Under the pieces are notes generated by a model. It was not told where the DNA came from. It ran no database searches and was given only the letters and a program-made list of their open reading frames with translations. The position numbers and the translations under genes are program-made. 64,000 nt of DNA from Streptomyces sp. HUAS MG91 (GTDB lineage Bacteria > Actinomycetota > Actinomycetes > Streptomycetales > Streptomycetaceae): assembly GCF_040529335.1 (NCBI RefSeq), contig NZ_CP159534.1, forward strand, positions 1,178,001 to 1,242,000, given 5' to 3'. Shown one piece after another: positions 26,789 to 35,827 of the stretch (positions are counted from its first letter, which is position 1; each line of letters opens with the position of its first letter).

Positions 26789-27442
26789 TCAGGTGTGGTC
26801 GATTGCGGTGAGGACGATGAGGTCGCTGTGGGTGACGCCGGGGTCTGCGTCCGGCAGCGGGGCGGGGACGAGCTGGTTGCCACTGGGGTTGGCGTGGGCG
26901 ATGACGATGTGCTGGAGGTAGCGGAACCCTGCGGTGCGGGCTGCGGCGATGAGCAGGCCGAGCGGGTCAGTGAGCCGTCCGTGCTCGCGGCGCTGTCGAG
27001 TGGCGATCAGAAGCAGGCCATCGGCGCCCAAGAGGCGGTGGACGCGATGGAAGAAGCCTGGCCAGCCGTCGTCCAGGGCTCCGGGTACCGGGCTGGAAGT
27101 CAGGGCGTCGTTGGGGGCGGGGAGAGAGGCGGGGTGGAGTTCGGCGAGGATCACCGGGGTCAGGCAGACCTCGCCGGGGGCTGCGTCGCCGTCGGGGTGA
27201 GCGGCGCAGGGAATGCGGGCGTCCACGCCGGGGCCACTGTCGCCGATGTTCAGACGCAGCAGTCCCTGTGGGAGATGCCCGGGGCGGTGGGTGAACTCGG
27301 CGCGGATCTTCTCGATCGCCCAGGTGGGCAGGACCGCACCAGGGGCAGGGATGGCATCCGAGGTGTCGGAGGTGGGGAACCAGAGGGTGGTCGGCAGCGG
27401 GCTGTCGCTGCGCAGGGTGGCGCGGTATGGGGTGGTCGGCAT
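26789..27442 (-). CDS. methyltransferase-like protein of unknown role
   Basis: A 217-residue protein. The C-terminal half, from GFFHRVHRLLGADGLLLIATRQ to LIVLTAID, looks like the second half of a Rossmann methyltransferase, but no SAM-binding glycine motif or PPY catalytic motif is visible. It may be a partner subunit of the SPPY enzyme that follows by 17 bp. The ATG at 27442 was chosen because a promoter-like element ends 49 bp upstream; the frame itself continues through that element. Confidence 0.6.
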   Translation of the reverse strand: MPTTPYRATLRSDSPLPTTLWFPTSDTSDAIPAPGAVLPTWAIEKIRAEFTHRPGHLPQGLLRLNIGDSGPGVDARIPCAAHPDGDAAPGEVCLTPVILAELHPASLPAPNDALTSSPVPGALDDGWPGFFHRVHRLLGADGLLLIATRQRREHGRLTDPLGLLIAAARTAGFRYLQHIVIAHANPSGNQLVPAPLPDADPGVTHSDLIVLTAIDHT

Positions 27443-27490
27443 CGGTGATTGGCGTCCGGGGTGCAGGATGCCGTCTGGCGCTGACGTGAA

Positions 27491-27523
27491 GTAATAGGGA
27501 TCCCGGGGCGGGAAATTGACACC
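27491..27523 (-). promoter_or_regulatory. shared promoter-like element, copy 1
   Basis: On the minus strand: GGTGTCAATTTC, ten variable bases, then ATCCCTATTAC. An almost identical arrangement occurs at 33186-33219 upstream of the conjugation genes. Spacing fits a -35/-10 promoter with TATTAC as the -10. It lies 49 bp before the methyltransferase-like start. Confidence 0.6.
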
Positions 27524-27633
27524 GCCCATCGCAAAGGGTGTCCCGTCTTCAACCAAGTTGTTGTCTCAACGAGCAGGTCGTTCGGGCCTGTGTCGCATCC
27601 TGGGGCCACCAGCCTGCTGCTTCAGCTCTGGAC

Positions 27634-29106
27634 TCAGTCGAACCAATGCCGCCGCAGCTCGGCCTCTCCTTGTTCGACTTGAGCCATGAGATCAAGGAGT
27701 TCGCGGGTGAGTACGTCAATACTGTTCTGAACCGGCTCGGCGCTCTCCGCGACCGGCTCCTCTACGCCTACGTACCGGCCGGGAGCGAGGCTGTACTCGC
27801 CCTCTCGGATGCCATCGAGGTCCACGCTGCGGCAGAAGCCGGGAACGTCGCTGTATCGGTGCGGCGCCGCACCTGTTCCGCGCCAGGCGCGGTACGCACC
27901 AGCGATTCTGCTGACGTCATCGTCCGTCAGCGCGCGGTGACCCCGGTCGACCATGACGCCGAGGCTGCGCGCGTCGATGAACAGCGTCTGACCCCGCCGA
28001 TCGGTCATTCCCCTGCCTCCGCCGGACGACTTGCTCTTGGCCACGATCCATACGCAGGCGGGAATTTGAGTGCTCCGGAAGAGCTGGCCGGGCAATGCCA
28101 CGATGCAGGCGACCAGGTCGTCCTCCACCATGGCGGCGCGGATCGCGGCTTCGCCGTGCGCCTTGGATGACATCGATCCGTTGGCCAGGACGACCGCAGC
28201 ACTACCGGAGTCGTTGAGTTTGTGGACGGCGTGCTGCAGCCACGCAAAGTTGGCGTTGGCACGCGGTGGCGCCCCATAACGCCAACGGGGGTCCGCCTCA
28301 TCGCGCGCCCAGTCGCTGAGGTTGAAGGGTGGATGCGCGAGAACGACATCCGCCTTGAGGGCCGGCGAACAGTCCTGGGCGAACGTGTCCGCCAAGTGAA
28401 CGCCCGCGGTGCCGAGGCCGTTCATCGCCAGGTGCATGCGTGCCAGCCGCCAGGTGGTCTCGTTCACTTCCTGGCCGTGGATCGTGAGGTTGGTGTGTGG
28501 ATCGCCCCCGTTCGCGGTCACCGATCGCGTCGCTTCTACCAGCGTGCCTCCGATCCCGCAGCACGGGTCGTACAGCCGCCCGCTTATCGGGCCGAGCAGC
28601 TCCACGAGAAGCCGGGCTACGGTCGTCGGTGTGTAGTACTCCCCACCCTTCTTACCCTCCGCCTCTGCAAACCAGGTGGTGAAGGACGTGTACAGCGTCG
28701 CCAATTCGGCGGGGGTGGTCCCTGCCTCGTCCGGAGCCCGGTCCAAGAGGAGCACCAGGTCCTTCACTTGCTGAGGGGCCAGTCCCCCCATCACAGACCA
28801 AGCAGGAGCAACGATGTTCTTGAGGTCGGGGCGGGCGGAGGTCAGCTCCTGGACAAGTTCATCGAGTACGGCCACGGCTTCATCCGGGTGAGCCGAGATC
28901 CTCTCCCTGAAAGTGCGCCACCACGTAACTGTCGGAGGCGCGGTCGCATCCTCCCCATCCGTAGATTCGGCAGGCAGGTGACGCAAATACAACAACGTGA
29001 GAAGCGTGATCTTGTACTGCGCCGCATCCATGGAGCCACGCAGCAGGTCTACGGCCTTCCAGAGAAGGTCGACGGCCGATGTCTGCTTCTTCTTGCGCGG
29101 AGGCAC
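27634..29106 (-). CDS. hsdM: type I RM-like N6-adenine methyltransferase subunit (HsdM-like) with HPPF motif
   Basis: A 490-residue HsdM-like protein: a helical N-terminal domain (about 1-140), GEYYTPTTVARLLVELL, SAM motif I YDPCCGIGGTLVEA, and motif IV at 28324-28335. Motif IV reads AHPPFN where adenine methyltransferases have NPPF, so the residue that holds the target amino group is histidine. The aromatic residue is kept. The GTG at 29106 lies 3 bp after the hsdS stop. The C-terminus ends in a helix suited to binding HsdS. It is the last gene of the four-gene modification operon. It may be a structural subunit or an altered-activity enzyme. Confidence 0.85.
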   Translation of the reverse strand: MPPRKKKQTSAVDLLWKAVDLLRGSMDAAQYKITLLTLLYLRHLPAESTDGEDATAPPTVTWWRTFRERISAHPDEAVAVLDELVQELTSARPDLKNIVAPAWSVMGGLAPQQVKDLVLLLDRAPDEAGTTPAELATLYTSFTTWFAEAEGKKGGEYYTPTTVARLLVELLGPISGRLYDPCCGIGGTLVEATRSVTANGGDPHTNLTIHGQEVNETTWRLARMHLAMNGLGTAGVHLADTFAQDCSPALKADVVLAHPPFNLSDWARDEADPRWRYGAPPRANANFAWLQHAVHKLNDSGSAAVVLANGSMSSKAHGEAAIRAAMVEDDLVACIVALPGQLFRSTQIPACVWIVAKSKSSGGGRGMTDRRGQTLFIDARSLGVMVDRGHRALTDDDVSRIAGAYRAWRGTGAAPHRYSDVPGFCRSVDLDGIREGEYSLAPGRYVGVEEPVAESAEPVQNSIDVLTRELLDLMAQVEQGEAELRRHWFD

Positions 29107-29109
29107 AGT

Positions 29110-30291
29110 TCACCTGTTCCTGTTCATCAACTCGGCGATGTCGTGGACGACCAGATCTTCCAAAGACCGGTTCTCCGCCGTCACCGAGCGAGCGAGGTCA
29201 TGCAGGGCTGCCGCGCGTTCGGCGAAGTCCTGCCGGACGGACACCGGCGGCCAAGGAATCGGGAAGCGGGAGAAGTCCTTGCGGCGCATCGCACGGGCAT
29301 TCTGTCCCTGCGCGGTGGCAACGAGCTCCTTGTACCTGGAGCGCAGTGCATGCAGCAACCACATCTGGTCGGTCTCGGAGTCCGTCCGGATCGCCAGTGC
29401 TCCACGGCCAGGCACCACTGGGATGGTGGCCAGCACGGTCCGCACCCCGCTGGGGCGCGGCGCGACCAGGAGGGTACCCGGCGGGCACGCGGCTTGGATG
29501 GGCACCGCAGTACGCACAGCCGTGCGCTCCAGGTGGACCGTACGGCTGTTCAGCACCTCCTTCGCGGCCACAAACGACGTCCCTTCCGTCCCGGCTTGCG
29601 GAACGGAAGAGGCAGAGCCTGTGACAATCCGACCGATCTCCCCCACCTGACGTTCAGCACAAGCATCCCGTCCGTCAGTGTGTTCAGCCCTTCGGAAGAG
29701 AGCGTCGGCGAGTTCTATCGCGTGGGCGGCGATTTGCTTGTTCAGAGTCAATCTGCGTTCGGCCATGGCAACGCCGTGCAACCAGCGCTCTCGGACCTCA
29801 GCAGGAGGGACCGGCACCGGCAACTGTCTGAGGGCGCCCAGTGGCAAGGTCCTGTGCTCGGAGTTCGTCGAGGACACATTCAGGTACCTGCGACTCTGCG
29901 GGGTTTTGAGCCACCACCGAAGCCAGACATCCGTTCCCTGAGCCAGGCCTTCCTCTGTGAACCGGATGACGGCTACCGATCTCGCGAACGTCCACCCTTG
30001 ATGTCGCGATGTCGCGACCGCCGTTTCGCCCACGCGGCCCACAAGCACTACCAGTAGATCACCCGCTCTCAGCATGGCCTGGGGGCGCCGCTCAACCTGT
30101 TCCCAGGCGATACGAGTCGGCTCCGCATCGATCACACGCCCCTCGACGATCTCGGTGGCCCCGATCATGGGAACGCCCTCGGGATCCTGCTTCTGCTCTA
30201 CGACGCTGTAGGTGACGGACTTGATTCCGATGAGGGACGCCAGATCCTCTTCGCTCCACGGGTGCGTGCGGTCACTCGATGTTCTGTTCAT
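29110..30291 (-). CDS. hsdS: type I RM-like specificity subunit (HsdS-like)
   Basis: A 393-residue protein with two target-recognition-like halves. The first has LRAGDLLVVLVGRVGETAV and the conserved-helix start LPLGALRQLPVPVPPAEVRERW. The second has CPPGTLLVAPRPSGVRTVL and FSRFPIPWPPVSVRQDFAERAAALHDLA. The repeated 'xLPVPxPP...' pattern followed by a long helix is the HsdS signature. The ATG at 30291 overlaps the stop of the preceding hsdM-like gene (ATGA). It should set the DNA sequence recognised by the methylase complex, which is unknown. Confidence 0.8.
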   Translation of the reverse strand: MNRTSSDRTHPWSEEDLASLIGIKSVTYSVVEQKQDPEGVPMIGATEIVEGRVIDAEPTRIAWEQVERRPQAMLRAGDLLVVLVGRVGETAVATSRHQGWTFARSVAVIRFTEEGLAQGTDVWLRWWLKTPQSRRYLNVSSTNSEHRTLPLGALRQLPVPVPPAEVRERWLHGVAMAERRLTLNKQIAAHAIELADALFRRAEHTDGRDACAERQVGEIGRIVTGSASSVPQAGTEGTSFVAAKEVLNSRTVHLERTAVRTAVPIQAACPPGTLLVAPRPSGVRTVLATIPVVPGRGALAIRTDSETDQMWLLHALRSRYKELVATAQGQNARAMRRKDFSRFPIPWPPVSVRQDFAERAAALHDLARSVTAENRSLEDLVVHDIAELMNRNR

Positions 30292-31658
30292 GCGCGCCCT
30301 CCCAAAGCTCGGATGACCCGACTCCGGGCAACCACCGACTGCTCCAGACGAAGGTGCAGTTCGTCTCGCGGGCTCAACGGATGTCCGTCTTGAACCGACG
30401 GCACGGATGACTGCTGTTGAACATGGCGAGCAGGCGTGAGGTCGTAGTCGGCCGCGATAACGTCCTCCCGGCTCACCGCACGACACCAGGACACCGTCCC
30501 CGGCGCGTCACTGGTGTCCATCGGCCGCAGCCCCTGCCAGGCAGCGAAGATGCGGATGAGCCGGTCGACGTCCGCGCCCTCGAAGCGGCGCCCCGCGGTC
30601 TGGTGTCGAGTACCCAGCTGCCGCGCGTCCGCGAAGAGGATCTCGTCCGCGTGGGGCCGGTCCCCTTTACGCAACAGCCACAGTGCCGTGCCGGACCGGG
30701 TATGGGGGAACAGCCCGGCAGGCAGGGCCACGATGCCCACGATCAGGCCCTCCTCCACGAGGGCCCGGCGGATGCGGGTGTCGGCGACATTGGTGTTGCG
30801 CGCGGCGCCGGACGACAGGAGGACTACCGCGCGGCCGACCGGCCCGAGGTCGGCCAGGATGTGCTGCGCCCAGGCGAAGTTCGCGTTGGCCCGCGGGGGT
30901 CGGCCAAGGAACCAGCGCGGATCGTCGTCCAGCTCTCCATGCCCCCAGTCACTCATGTTCACCGGGGGGTTGGTGATGACGACGTCCGCCGGAGTGTCGG
31001 AGAGCCCCGTGCGCAACGTGTCGACGGTGTCCTCGCCCAGCTCAACGCGCAGTCCATGCAGGGCCAAGTGCACCGCCGCGACATAGCGCGCCTGGTGCCG
31101 TATGTCAGCCCCGGACAGTTGCACGTCACCACCGCTGTGTGCCCGCGCCCAGTGGGCCGCGGCGCGCAACAGCCGCCCGCTCCCGCACGCCGGATCCCGC
31201 ACGCGCTCGCCCGCCTGTGGTGCGGCGAGTCCGGCGAAGAGTTGGGCCACGTCGTCCGGCGTGTAGTAGTCGCCGCCCCCCTTGGAGTGACGGGTGGAGT
31301 ACCGGTCGAGGCAAGCGCCGAACAGGCCATCGACCGTCTCCAGTTGGTCGACCTCAGCAATCAGCCATTCCAGAGCCGCATGGACCTGGGCCGAAAGTCG
31401 GCCGGCCTCCGTCGCACGACGTCCGGCAAGGGCCTGGCCGACTCGCGTACGCAGCCAGACCGTGTCCAGAGTCTGGCCGATGTGTCCGGCACCTCGTACG
31501 ACCTCGCTCCACCCAGCGCTCGAACAGGAGCGCAGGTAGATCACCTGATAGACGAGGCGGTACGCCGTGTTGGCATCGACGGCGAGCAGCAACTGGTCGA
31601 GAGCTCGCCAGACGCGGCGGAACGCCAGGGTGTCCTGCCCCAGTTTCCTCATGGTCAT
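30288..31658 (-). CDS. second HsdM-like N6-methyltransferase subunit with NPPV motif
   Basis: A 456-residue paralogue of the other HsdM-like protein. It has GGGDYYTPDDVAQLFAGL, SAM motif I VRDPACGSGRLLRAA, and motif IV at 30960-30971 reading TNPPVNMSDWG. The catalytic Asn is kept, but the aromatic residue that stacks on the flipped adenine is valine. The ATG at 31658 overlaps the upstream stop as ATGA; a GTG five codons earlier is an alternative. The first 120 residues are a helical domain. With HsdS and the HPPF protein it may form a mixed complex (inference). Confidence 0.82.
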   Translation of the reverse strand: MTMRKLGQDTLAFRRVWRALDQLLLAVDANTAYRLVYQVIYLRSCSSAGWSEVVRGAGHIGQTLDTVWLRTRVGQALAGRRATEAGRLSAQVHAALEWLIAEVDQLETVDGLFGACLDRYSTRHSKGGGDYYTPDDVAQLFAGLAAPQAGERVRDPACGSGRLLRAAAHWARAHSGGDVQLSGADIRHQARYVAAVHLALHGLRVELGEDTVDTLRTGLSDTPADVVITNPPVNMSDWGHGELDDDPRWFLGRPPRANANFAWAQHILADLGPVGRAVVLLSSGAARNTNVADTRIRRALVEEGLIVGIVALPAGLFPHTRSGTALWLLRKGDRPHADEILFADARQLGTRHQTAGRRFEGADVDRLIRIFAAWQGLRPMDTSDAPGTVSWCRAVSREDVIAADYDLTPARHVQQQSSVPSVQDGHPLSPRDELHLRLEQSVVARSRVIRALGGRA

Positions 31659-31840
31659 GACGTCCGCAACCAAGTGACCGTGGCCAGGCCGATCAGCATC
31701 GTCGCCCCGCAGGCGCCTCCGCCGTATTTGATCGCCCCGATGAGCTGTCCTGCGTCCGCGTACTCAAGGATGCCTGCCACAAGTCCGACCACGACGGATA
31801 CCAGGACAATCACGGCCAAGAGCAGCTTTCTGTGCTGCAC
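31655..31840 (-). CDS. small two-helix membrane protein heading the modification operon
   Basis: A 61-residue protein with two predicted membrane helices, KLLLAVIVLVSVVVGLVAGIL and GGACGATMLIGLATVTWL. It starts at GTG 31840 with AGGGGAG seven bases upstream. Its stop overlaps the start of the HsdM-like gene (ATGA), so it is translated with the methylase operon. The function is unknown; small membrane proteins are seen in some defence loci, but no family is recognised. Confidence 0.7.
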   Translation of the reverse strand: MQHRKLLLAVIVLVSVVVGLVAGILEYADAGQLIGAIKYGGGACGATMLIGLATVTWLRTS

Positions 31841-32333
31841 CTTCCAACTCCCCTCACTGCCAGAGGTGTTCAGCGGACCGTTCCGCCGCCATGAACGTAG
31901 CCGTGAAGGGCACGCACCGTCTCGCAGCATGGGATTTTGTTTTTCTTCCTCCTCGACGGGTCCACGCCTCGGTTCTCTCGGCGTCAGAAGAGGGGACGAC
32001 AGGCTACTCGGTCCGGACGTCGTCATCACTCCTCGCAGGTGGATGCGGGTGCAAGCCGGTGCCGAGCCAGTCGCGAGCCAGTGCCGAGCCACCCGTTTCG
32101 GCCTCAGCCCCGCCCTCTCCGGAGTGGCGAAGACTCTTTACGTTCGATTCGGTCGCTCAATGCAGGGCGGTGGCACCGATCAATGACGGCGGGCCGACGC
32201 CGGGCCATCGCACACACCGCGCCACCGACATCGCAGAGGCCCACCGGTGGCACGCCCATGGACCGGAACTGGCACGGCCTACTGGCAGGAGTGGGGCAGC
32301 AGTTGTCCGCCCCGATCGGCAGGAGTTCATGCA
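31841..32333. other. intergenic region between divergent units, no gene supported
   Basis: This holds the promoters for the leftward modification operon and the rightward HTH gene. No open frame has convincing composition. It contains a short repeated word, GTGCCGAGCCA, twice within 32058-32095; one further copy lies near 37297. Confidence 0.6.
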
Positions 32334-33142
32334 ATGGCCCCCACTCACCGTCCGGCCCGTACCATCACCGCCGTCCCCACCCGCGCCGCTTGCCCGGCCG
32401 CCACCCGGTCGCCGGTGCAGGCGCTGGAGGCCGCCTTTCTCGCGCTCGCCGCGGAGCCTGTCCCGCTCACGCTGCCCGCGCACCTGCTGGGCGAGACGGA
32501 GGCAGCGCCCGTGTTGCCGGTGGATCAGTTCCGCAGCCGGCTGGCGCATCCTTCGACCGCCCCGTTCTGCCGCGCGCAGGCCTGGCAGGAGGTGGCTGGT
32601 CGCGCTCAGGAGCGGGGCGCCCCGTGGGATCTGGTGGCCGTCGCGCTGACCGTGCCGGTGCTGCACCGGATGCTCGCCCGCCTGGCCCGTCCCGCGCAGC
32701 TGGAGCGGGCCGAGCTGGAGCAGGAGGCGCTGGCCGCGGTGGCTGGTGCCCTGCGCACCGTGGACGTCGAACGGGCCGATGTGGGGCGGGAGTTGTTCTC
32801 GGCGGCTGATCGGGCGGTGAACCGCCTCGCCTATGCGGCCCGCCGTCGTGACCGGCACGAGACCTCCGCGACGGCCCTGCACCTGGGCCGTCGCGCCCAC
32901 CCCGCCGCAGGCCAGCTGACGAGCCCGGCGGAGACGAGTGGAGCGTCCTGGCCCGCGCGGTCACAGCGGGGGTAGTGAGCGTGGCCGAGGCGCGGCTGAT
33001 CGCCCGGTCGCGGCTGCGCAGGGAGCCGATGCAGCGCCTCGCCGACGAGCAGGGAGTAAGCGTGCGCTGCGTATACCGGCACCGGGCCGCCGCCGGGAAG
33101 TATCTGGCCGCCTACCTCCGGCAGCAGTTGCGCACCGAGTAA
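32334..33142 (+). pseudogene. helix-turn-helix protein of the conjugation region, frameshifted
   Basis: From ATG 32334 (AGGAG eight bases upstream) the frame encodes an Ala/Leu-rich helical protein of 213 residues that ends at 32975. In the +2 frame, from about 32933 to 33142, the natural continuation is visible: EWSVLARAVTAGVVSVAEARL and PMQRLADEQGVSVRCVYRHR, a sigma-region-4-like HTH. One indel near 32925-32940 would join them. Alternatively the downstream 55-codon part is re-started at the overlapping TAGTG (32973-32977). Such proteins often precede TrbL clusters in streptomycete elements (from memory). Confidence 0.65.
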
Positions 33143-33185
33143 CCCGGCCCGTGCTCCTGAGCGTCCGCGATTTCGTTCCCGGCCG

Positions 33186-33219
33186 GGTGTCAATTTCTGC
33201 GGGTGGCATCCCTATATAC
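33186..33219 (+). promoter_or_regulatory. shared promoter-like element, copy 2
   Basis: GGTGTCAATTTC, ten bases, then ATCCCTATATAC, matching copy 1 at 27491-27523. It faces the pilin-TrbL-PrgI genes, with a leader of about 320 bases before the first start codon. Confidence 0.6.
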
Positions 33220-33248
33220 GGATGAGCAGGAGCGTCCGAGGTCCGCCA

Positions 33249-33295
33249 GGCACCGGGCGCCACTGCCACCTCACACAGCCGCGCGGCCCGGTGCC
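33249..33295 (+). repeat. 10-bp inverted repeat in the leader of the conjugation genes
   Basis: GGCACCGGGC at 33249-33258 is exactly complementary to GCCCGGTGCC at 33286-33295, with a 27-base loop. It could fold in the leader RNA. The rest of 33220-33536 shows no supportable gene. Confidence 0.45.
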
Positions 33296-33536
33296 GGGCA
33301 CGCGTACTACCCTCCCGGCTTCGCCGCATGGCCGGTGGCCGGGGTGAGCGCCTCCGTCTCGCGCTGACACCCGAGCCCCTTCCCCGATGCCCCCTTCGTG
33401 AAGGAGGACGGCTCCGGGTCAGGGACCGCCGCTCACCCCACCCCGCTTCTTCCTTTCCCCTTCTTCTCCGCAGCCGTCCGCTCGTCGAGCCGTGGCGGCG
33501 GCGTCCACTGCCCGCCCCATGTTGTGGAGGTTCCTC

Positions 33537-33917
33537 GTGCTCGCTCGTCTCTCCCGCATGCGGGCTCGCACGCGCCGTCACCTAGTGCGCCGCTGGGGCA
33601 TCCCTGCCGTCCGGGTGGTGTTCGTCGCCCTGCTCACCTTTGCCGTACTGATCTCCGATCCGCCGTCCTCGTGGGCGGTCGCGGACATCCCCACCGTGAT
33701 CACGAATCTGCGGAACTGGATTGTCGGCATCCTCGCCGGGCTCGCCACGCTCTTCCTTACCTTCGGCGGGCTGCGCTATCTGATGGCCGGCGGGGACCCC
33801 GGTGAAGTCGAGGCGGCCAAGCGGGCGTTGAAAGCCGCTGCTATCGGCTACGGCCTGGCCATCCTGGCCCCGATCCTGGTCACCACATTGCAGGGCATCG
33901 TCGGGGCCGGAGAATGA
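33537..33917 (+). CDS. pilin-like membrane protein (VirB2/TrbC-like)
   Basis: A 126-residue protein with a basic N-terminus, a signal-like helix (VVFVALLTFAVLI) and two further hydrophobic helices around GGLRYLMAGGDPGEVEAAKRA. This layout matches small pilin subunits of type IV secretion/conjugation systems in Gram-positive bacteria. The GTG at 33537 follows GGAGG at six bases; the frame is open further upstream. Its stop overlaps the next start (ATGA). Confidence 0.75.
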   Translation: MLARLSRMRARTRRHLVRRWGIPAVRVVFVALLTFAVLISDPPSSWAVADIPTVITNLRNWIVGILAGLATLFLTFGGLRYLMAGGDPGEVEAAKRALKAAAIGYGLAILAPILVTTLQGIVGAGE

Positions 33918-35821
33918 GCGCCAACCGGCCCGTACAGCGCGTTCTTCTGCGCTCCGCCTGTCTCCTCGCGCTCGTACTCGTGCTGGAGACAGGAGCAGGT
34001 GTCGGCGAGGCGCAGGCTGCCATCGCCTCGCCCGTCCTGGCCCCGGCCGCACCGCCGGATCCCGAGCCGCATCCGCAACCTGGCCCCACTCCGCCCGGTA
34101 CCACTCCCGCACCGACGCGCCCGGATCCCGTCCCCGGACCGACCCCGGCGCCCGGCCGCCCCACCCCCGAGCCCGATCAGCCACCCCCGTCCGAGCCGTC
34201 GCCGGGACCGACGCCTCCGGCCTGCGAGGCAACCGGAACCGAGTGCGACAAGGGCACCGGGTTCGGATTCTCCGGGCTTCTCGACATCCCCGGCATGATC
34301 ATCGATGCGGTCACCGGGTTCATCGGCTCGATCATCGAAGGCATCCTCAAGCCGGTCCGCGAACTCCTCGCCGCCACCCTGCTGGCCACGCCGAACGTCA
34401 CCGAACAGGAGCCGGTGAAGCGGATGTGGCAGTCCAGTCTGGCCGCCGCGATCGCCCTGTACGTGCTGTTCATCATGGCGGGCGGAATCACCGTCATGGG
34501 CTACGAAACCATGCAGTCCCGATACGCCCTGAAGCAGATCGCGCCGCGCCTGCTGCTCGGGATGGTTGCTTCCGCTTCCTCGCTCACCGTGATGGACAAG
34601 GCGATTCAGCTCGCCAACGCGCTCTCCGGGGCGGTGATGGGCACCAGCACGAAAGAGGTCGGCCAGGGCTTGGCCGAGCACATCTTCCCGCTGTTCCTCG
34701 CCCGCGCGCAGCTGTATCTCGCCTTGTTCGCCCTGCTGTTGCTGATCATGGTGTGCGCGGTGCTGTTCGGCTACGTGGTGCGCGTCGCCGTCCTCGCGCT
34801 GCTCGCCGTCGCCGCACCGCTCGCGCTCGCCTGTCACGCGCACCCGCTCTCCGACGGCGTCGCCCGTTTGTGGTGGCGCGCGCTGTGGGGGTGCCTGGCG
34901 ATCCAGATCGCCCAGTCCATGGCGTTCGTACTGTCCCTGAAGCTGTTCTTCGCGCCCGGCAACACCGTCCTCGACTTCCCGAACCCGGGCCGGCTGGGGC
35001 CACTGCTGGCCGGACTGGCCCTGTTCTGGGTGCTGTTCAAGATCCCCGGCTGGTGCACGCAGGTCATCCTGCGCGGCACCCCGATCACCCCGCCACGCGG
35101 CGGCGGGATGGTGCGGAAGCTGCGGCAGATTGCGCTGTGGCAGCTGCTCAACACCGCCGCTCCCGGAGCAGGAAGTCTGCTGGCGCGTCGGGGCGGGGGC
35201 GGCGGCCTGGGCCGTCTCGGAGGTGGGGGCGCGCGTCGTCCCGGCCCTCCCGGCGGAGGTCCACGGCCCCGCGGCCCCAGTGGTGGTCCGCGCCGTGGCA
35301 GCCCCGCCGGCCCCGGTGGCAGGCGTCCGCCGCGTCCCGGGCCCGGCGGTCCGCCCTCCGCTCCCGGCGCGCGCCCGGGCCTTGCGGGTCCAGGCCCAGG
35401 CCCGGCCGCGACGACCGGCACGCCAACGTCACCGGCGCCGACCAGCCCCGCACCGCCCCCAGCTCGCCCCGCACAAGGTGGAACGCGCAGCGTGCCGCAT
35501 CCCGCGCAGGCTCGCCGCCGACGGCAGTTGAGCCTTCCGATCCCGGTCACGCGAGTTCCTGCCCGGCCACCGCGCCCCGTCCAGACGCGGCTGCCCGTGA
35601 ACGCGCCCCGCGTCCCCCGCACCCCACCCGCCACAACGCCACCCACCCCCGTTCGGGCCCCGGCACCAGCAGGCCAGTCCGCCCGCACTGCTGTGCCTCG
35701 CGCCCGGCAGCTCGCCCTGCCCATTCCCGCTGCCCGCGTCCGCGTGCGTCCGCCGCGCCCGGTGCAGTTGCGGCTCCCACTGGAGCCGCCCACCGCTCCG
35801 CCCGCCTCACCCAGGAGGTAG
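33914..35821 (+). CDS. TrbL/VirB6-like conjugation channel protein
   Basis: A 635-residue membrane protein with, in order: a signal peptide ending near EAQA, a Pro-rich spacer (about 45-105), about six membrane helices (about 115-390, with a central GYETMQSRYALKQIAPRLLLG), and a very long low-complexity tail rich in Pro, Gly, Arg and Ala (about 420-635). It should form the inner-membrane channel of a type IV-like system. It is coupled to the pilin gene by a 4-bp overlap and followed by the PrgI-like gene. The tail is unusually long. Confidence 0.82.
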   Translation: MSANRPVQRVLLRSACLLALVLVLETGAGVGEAQAAIASPVLAPAAPPDPEPHPQPGPTPPGTTPAPTRPDPVPGPTPAPGRPTPEPDQPPPSEPSPGPTPPACEATGTECDKGTGFGFSGLLDIPGMIIDAVTGFIGSIIEGILKPVRELLAATLLATPNVTEQEPVKRMWQSSLAAAIALYVLFIMAGGITVMGYETMQSRYALKQIAPRLLLGMVASASSLTVMDKAIQLANALSGAVMGTSTKEVGQGLAEHIFPLFLARAQLYLALFALLLLIMVCAVLFGYVVRVAVLALLAVAAPLALACHAHPLSDGVARLWWRALWGCLAIQIAQSMAFVLSLKLFFAPGNTVLDFPNPGRLGPLLAGLALFWVLFKIPGWCTQVILRGTPITPPRGGGMVRKLRQIALWQLLNTAAPGAGSLLARRGGGGGLGRLGGGGARRPGPPGGGPRPRGPSGGPRRGSPAGPGGRRPPRPGPGGPPSAPGARPGLAGPGPGPAATTGTPTSPAPTSPAPPPARPAQGGTRSVPHPAQARRRRQLSLPIPVTRVPARPPRPVQTRLPVNAPRVPRTPPATTPPTPVRAPAPAGQSARTAVPRARQLALPIPAARVRVRPPRPVQLRLPLEPPTAPPASPRR

Positions 35822-35827
35822 CCGACC

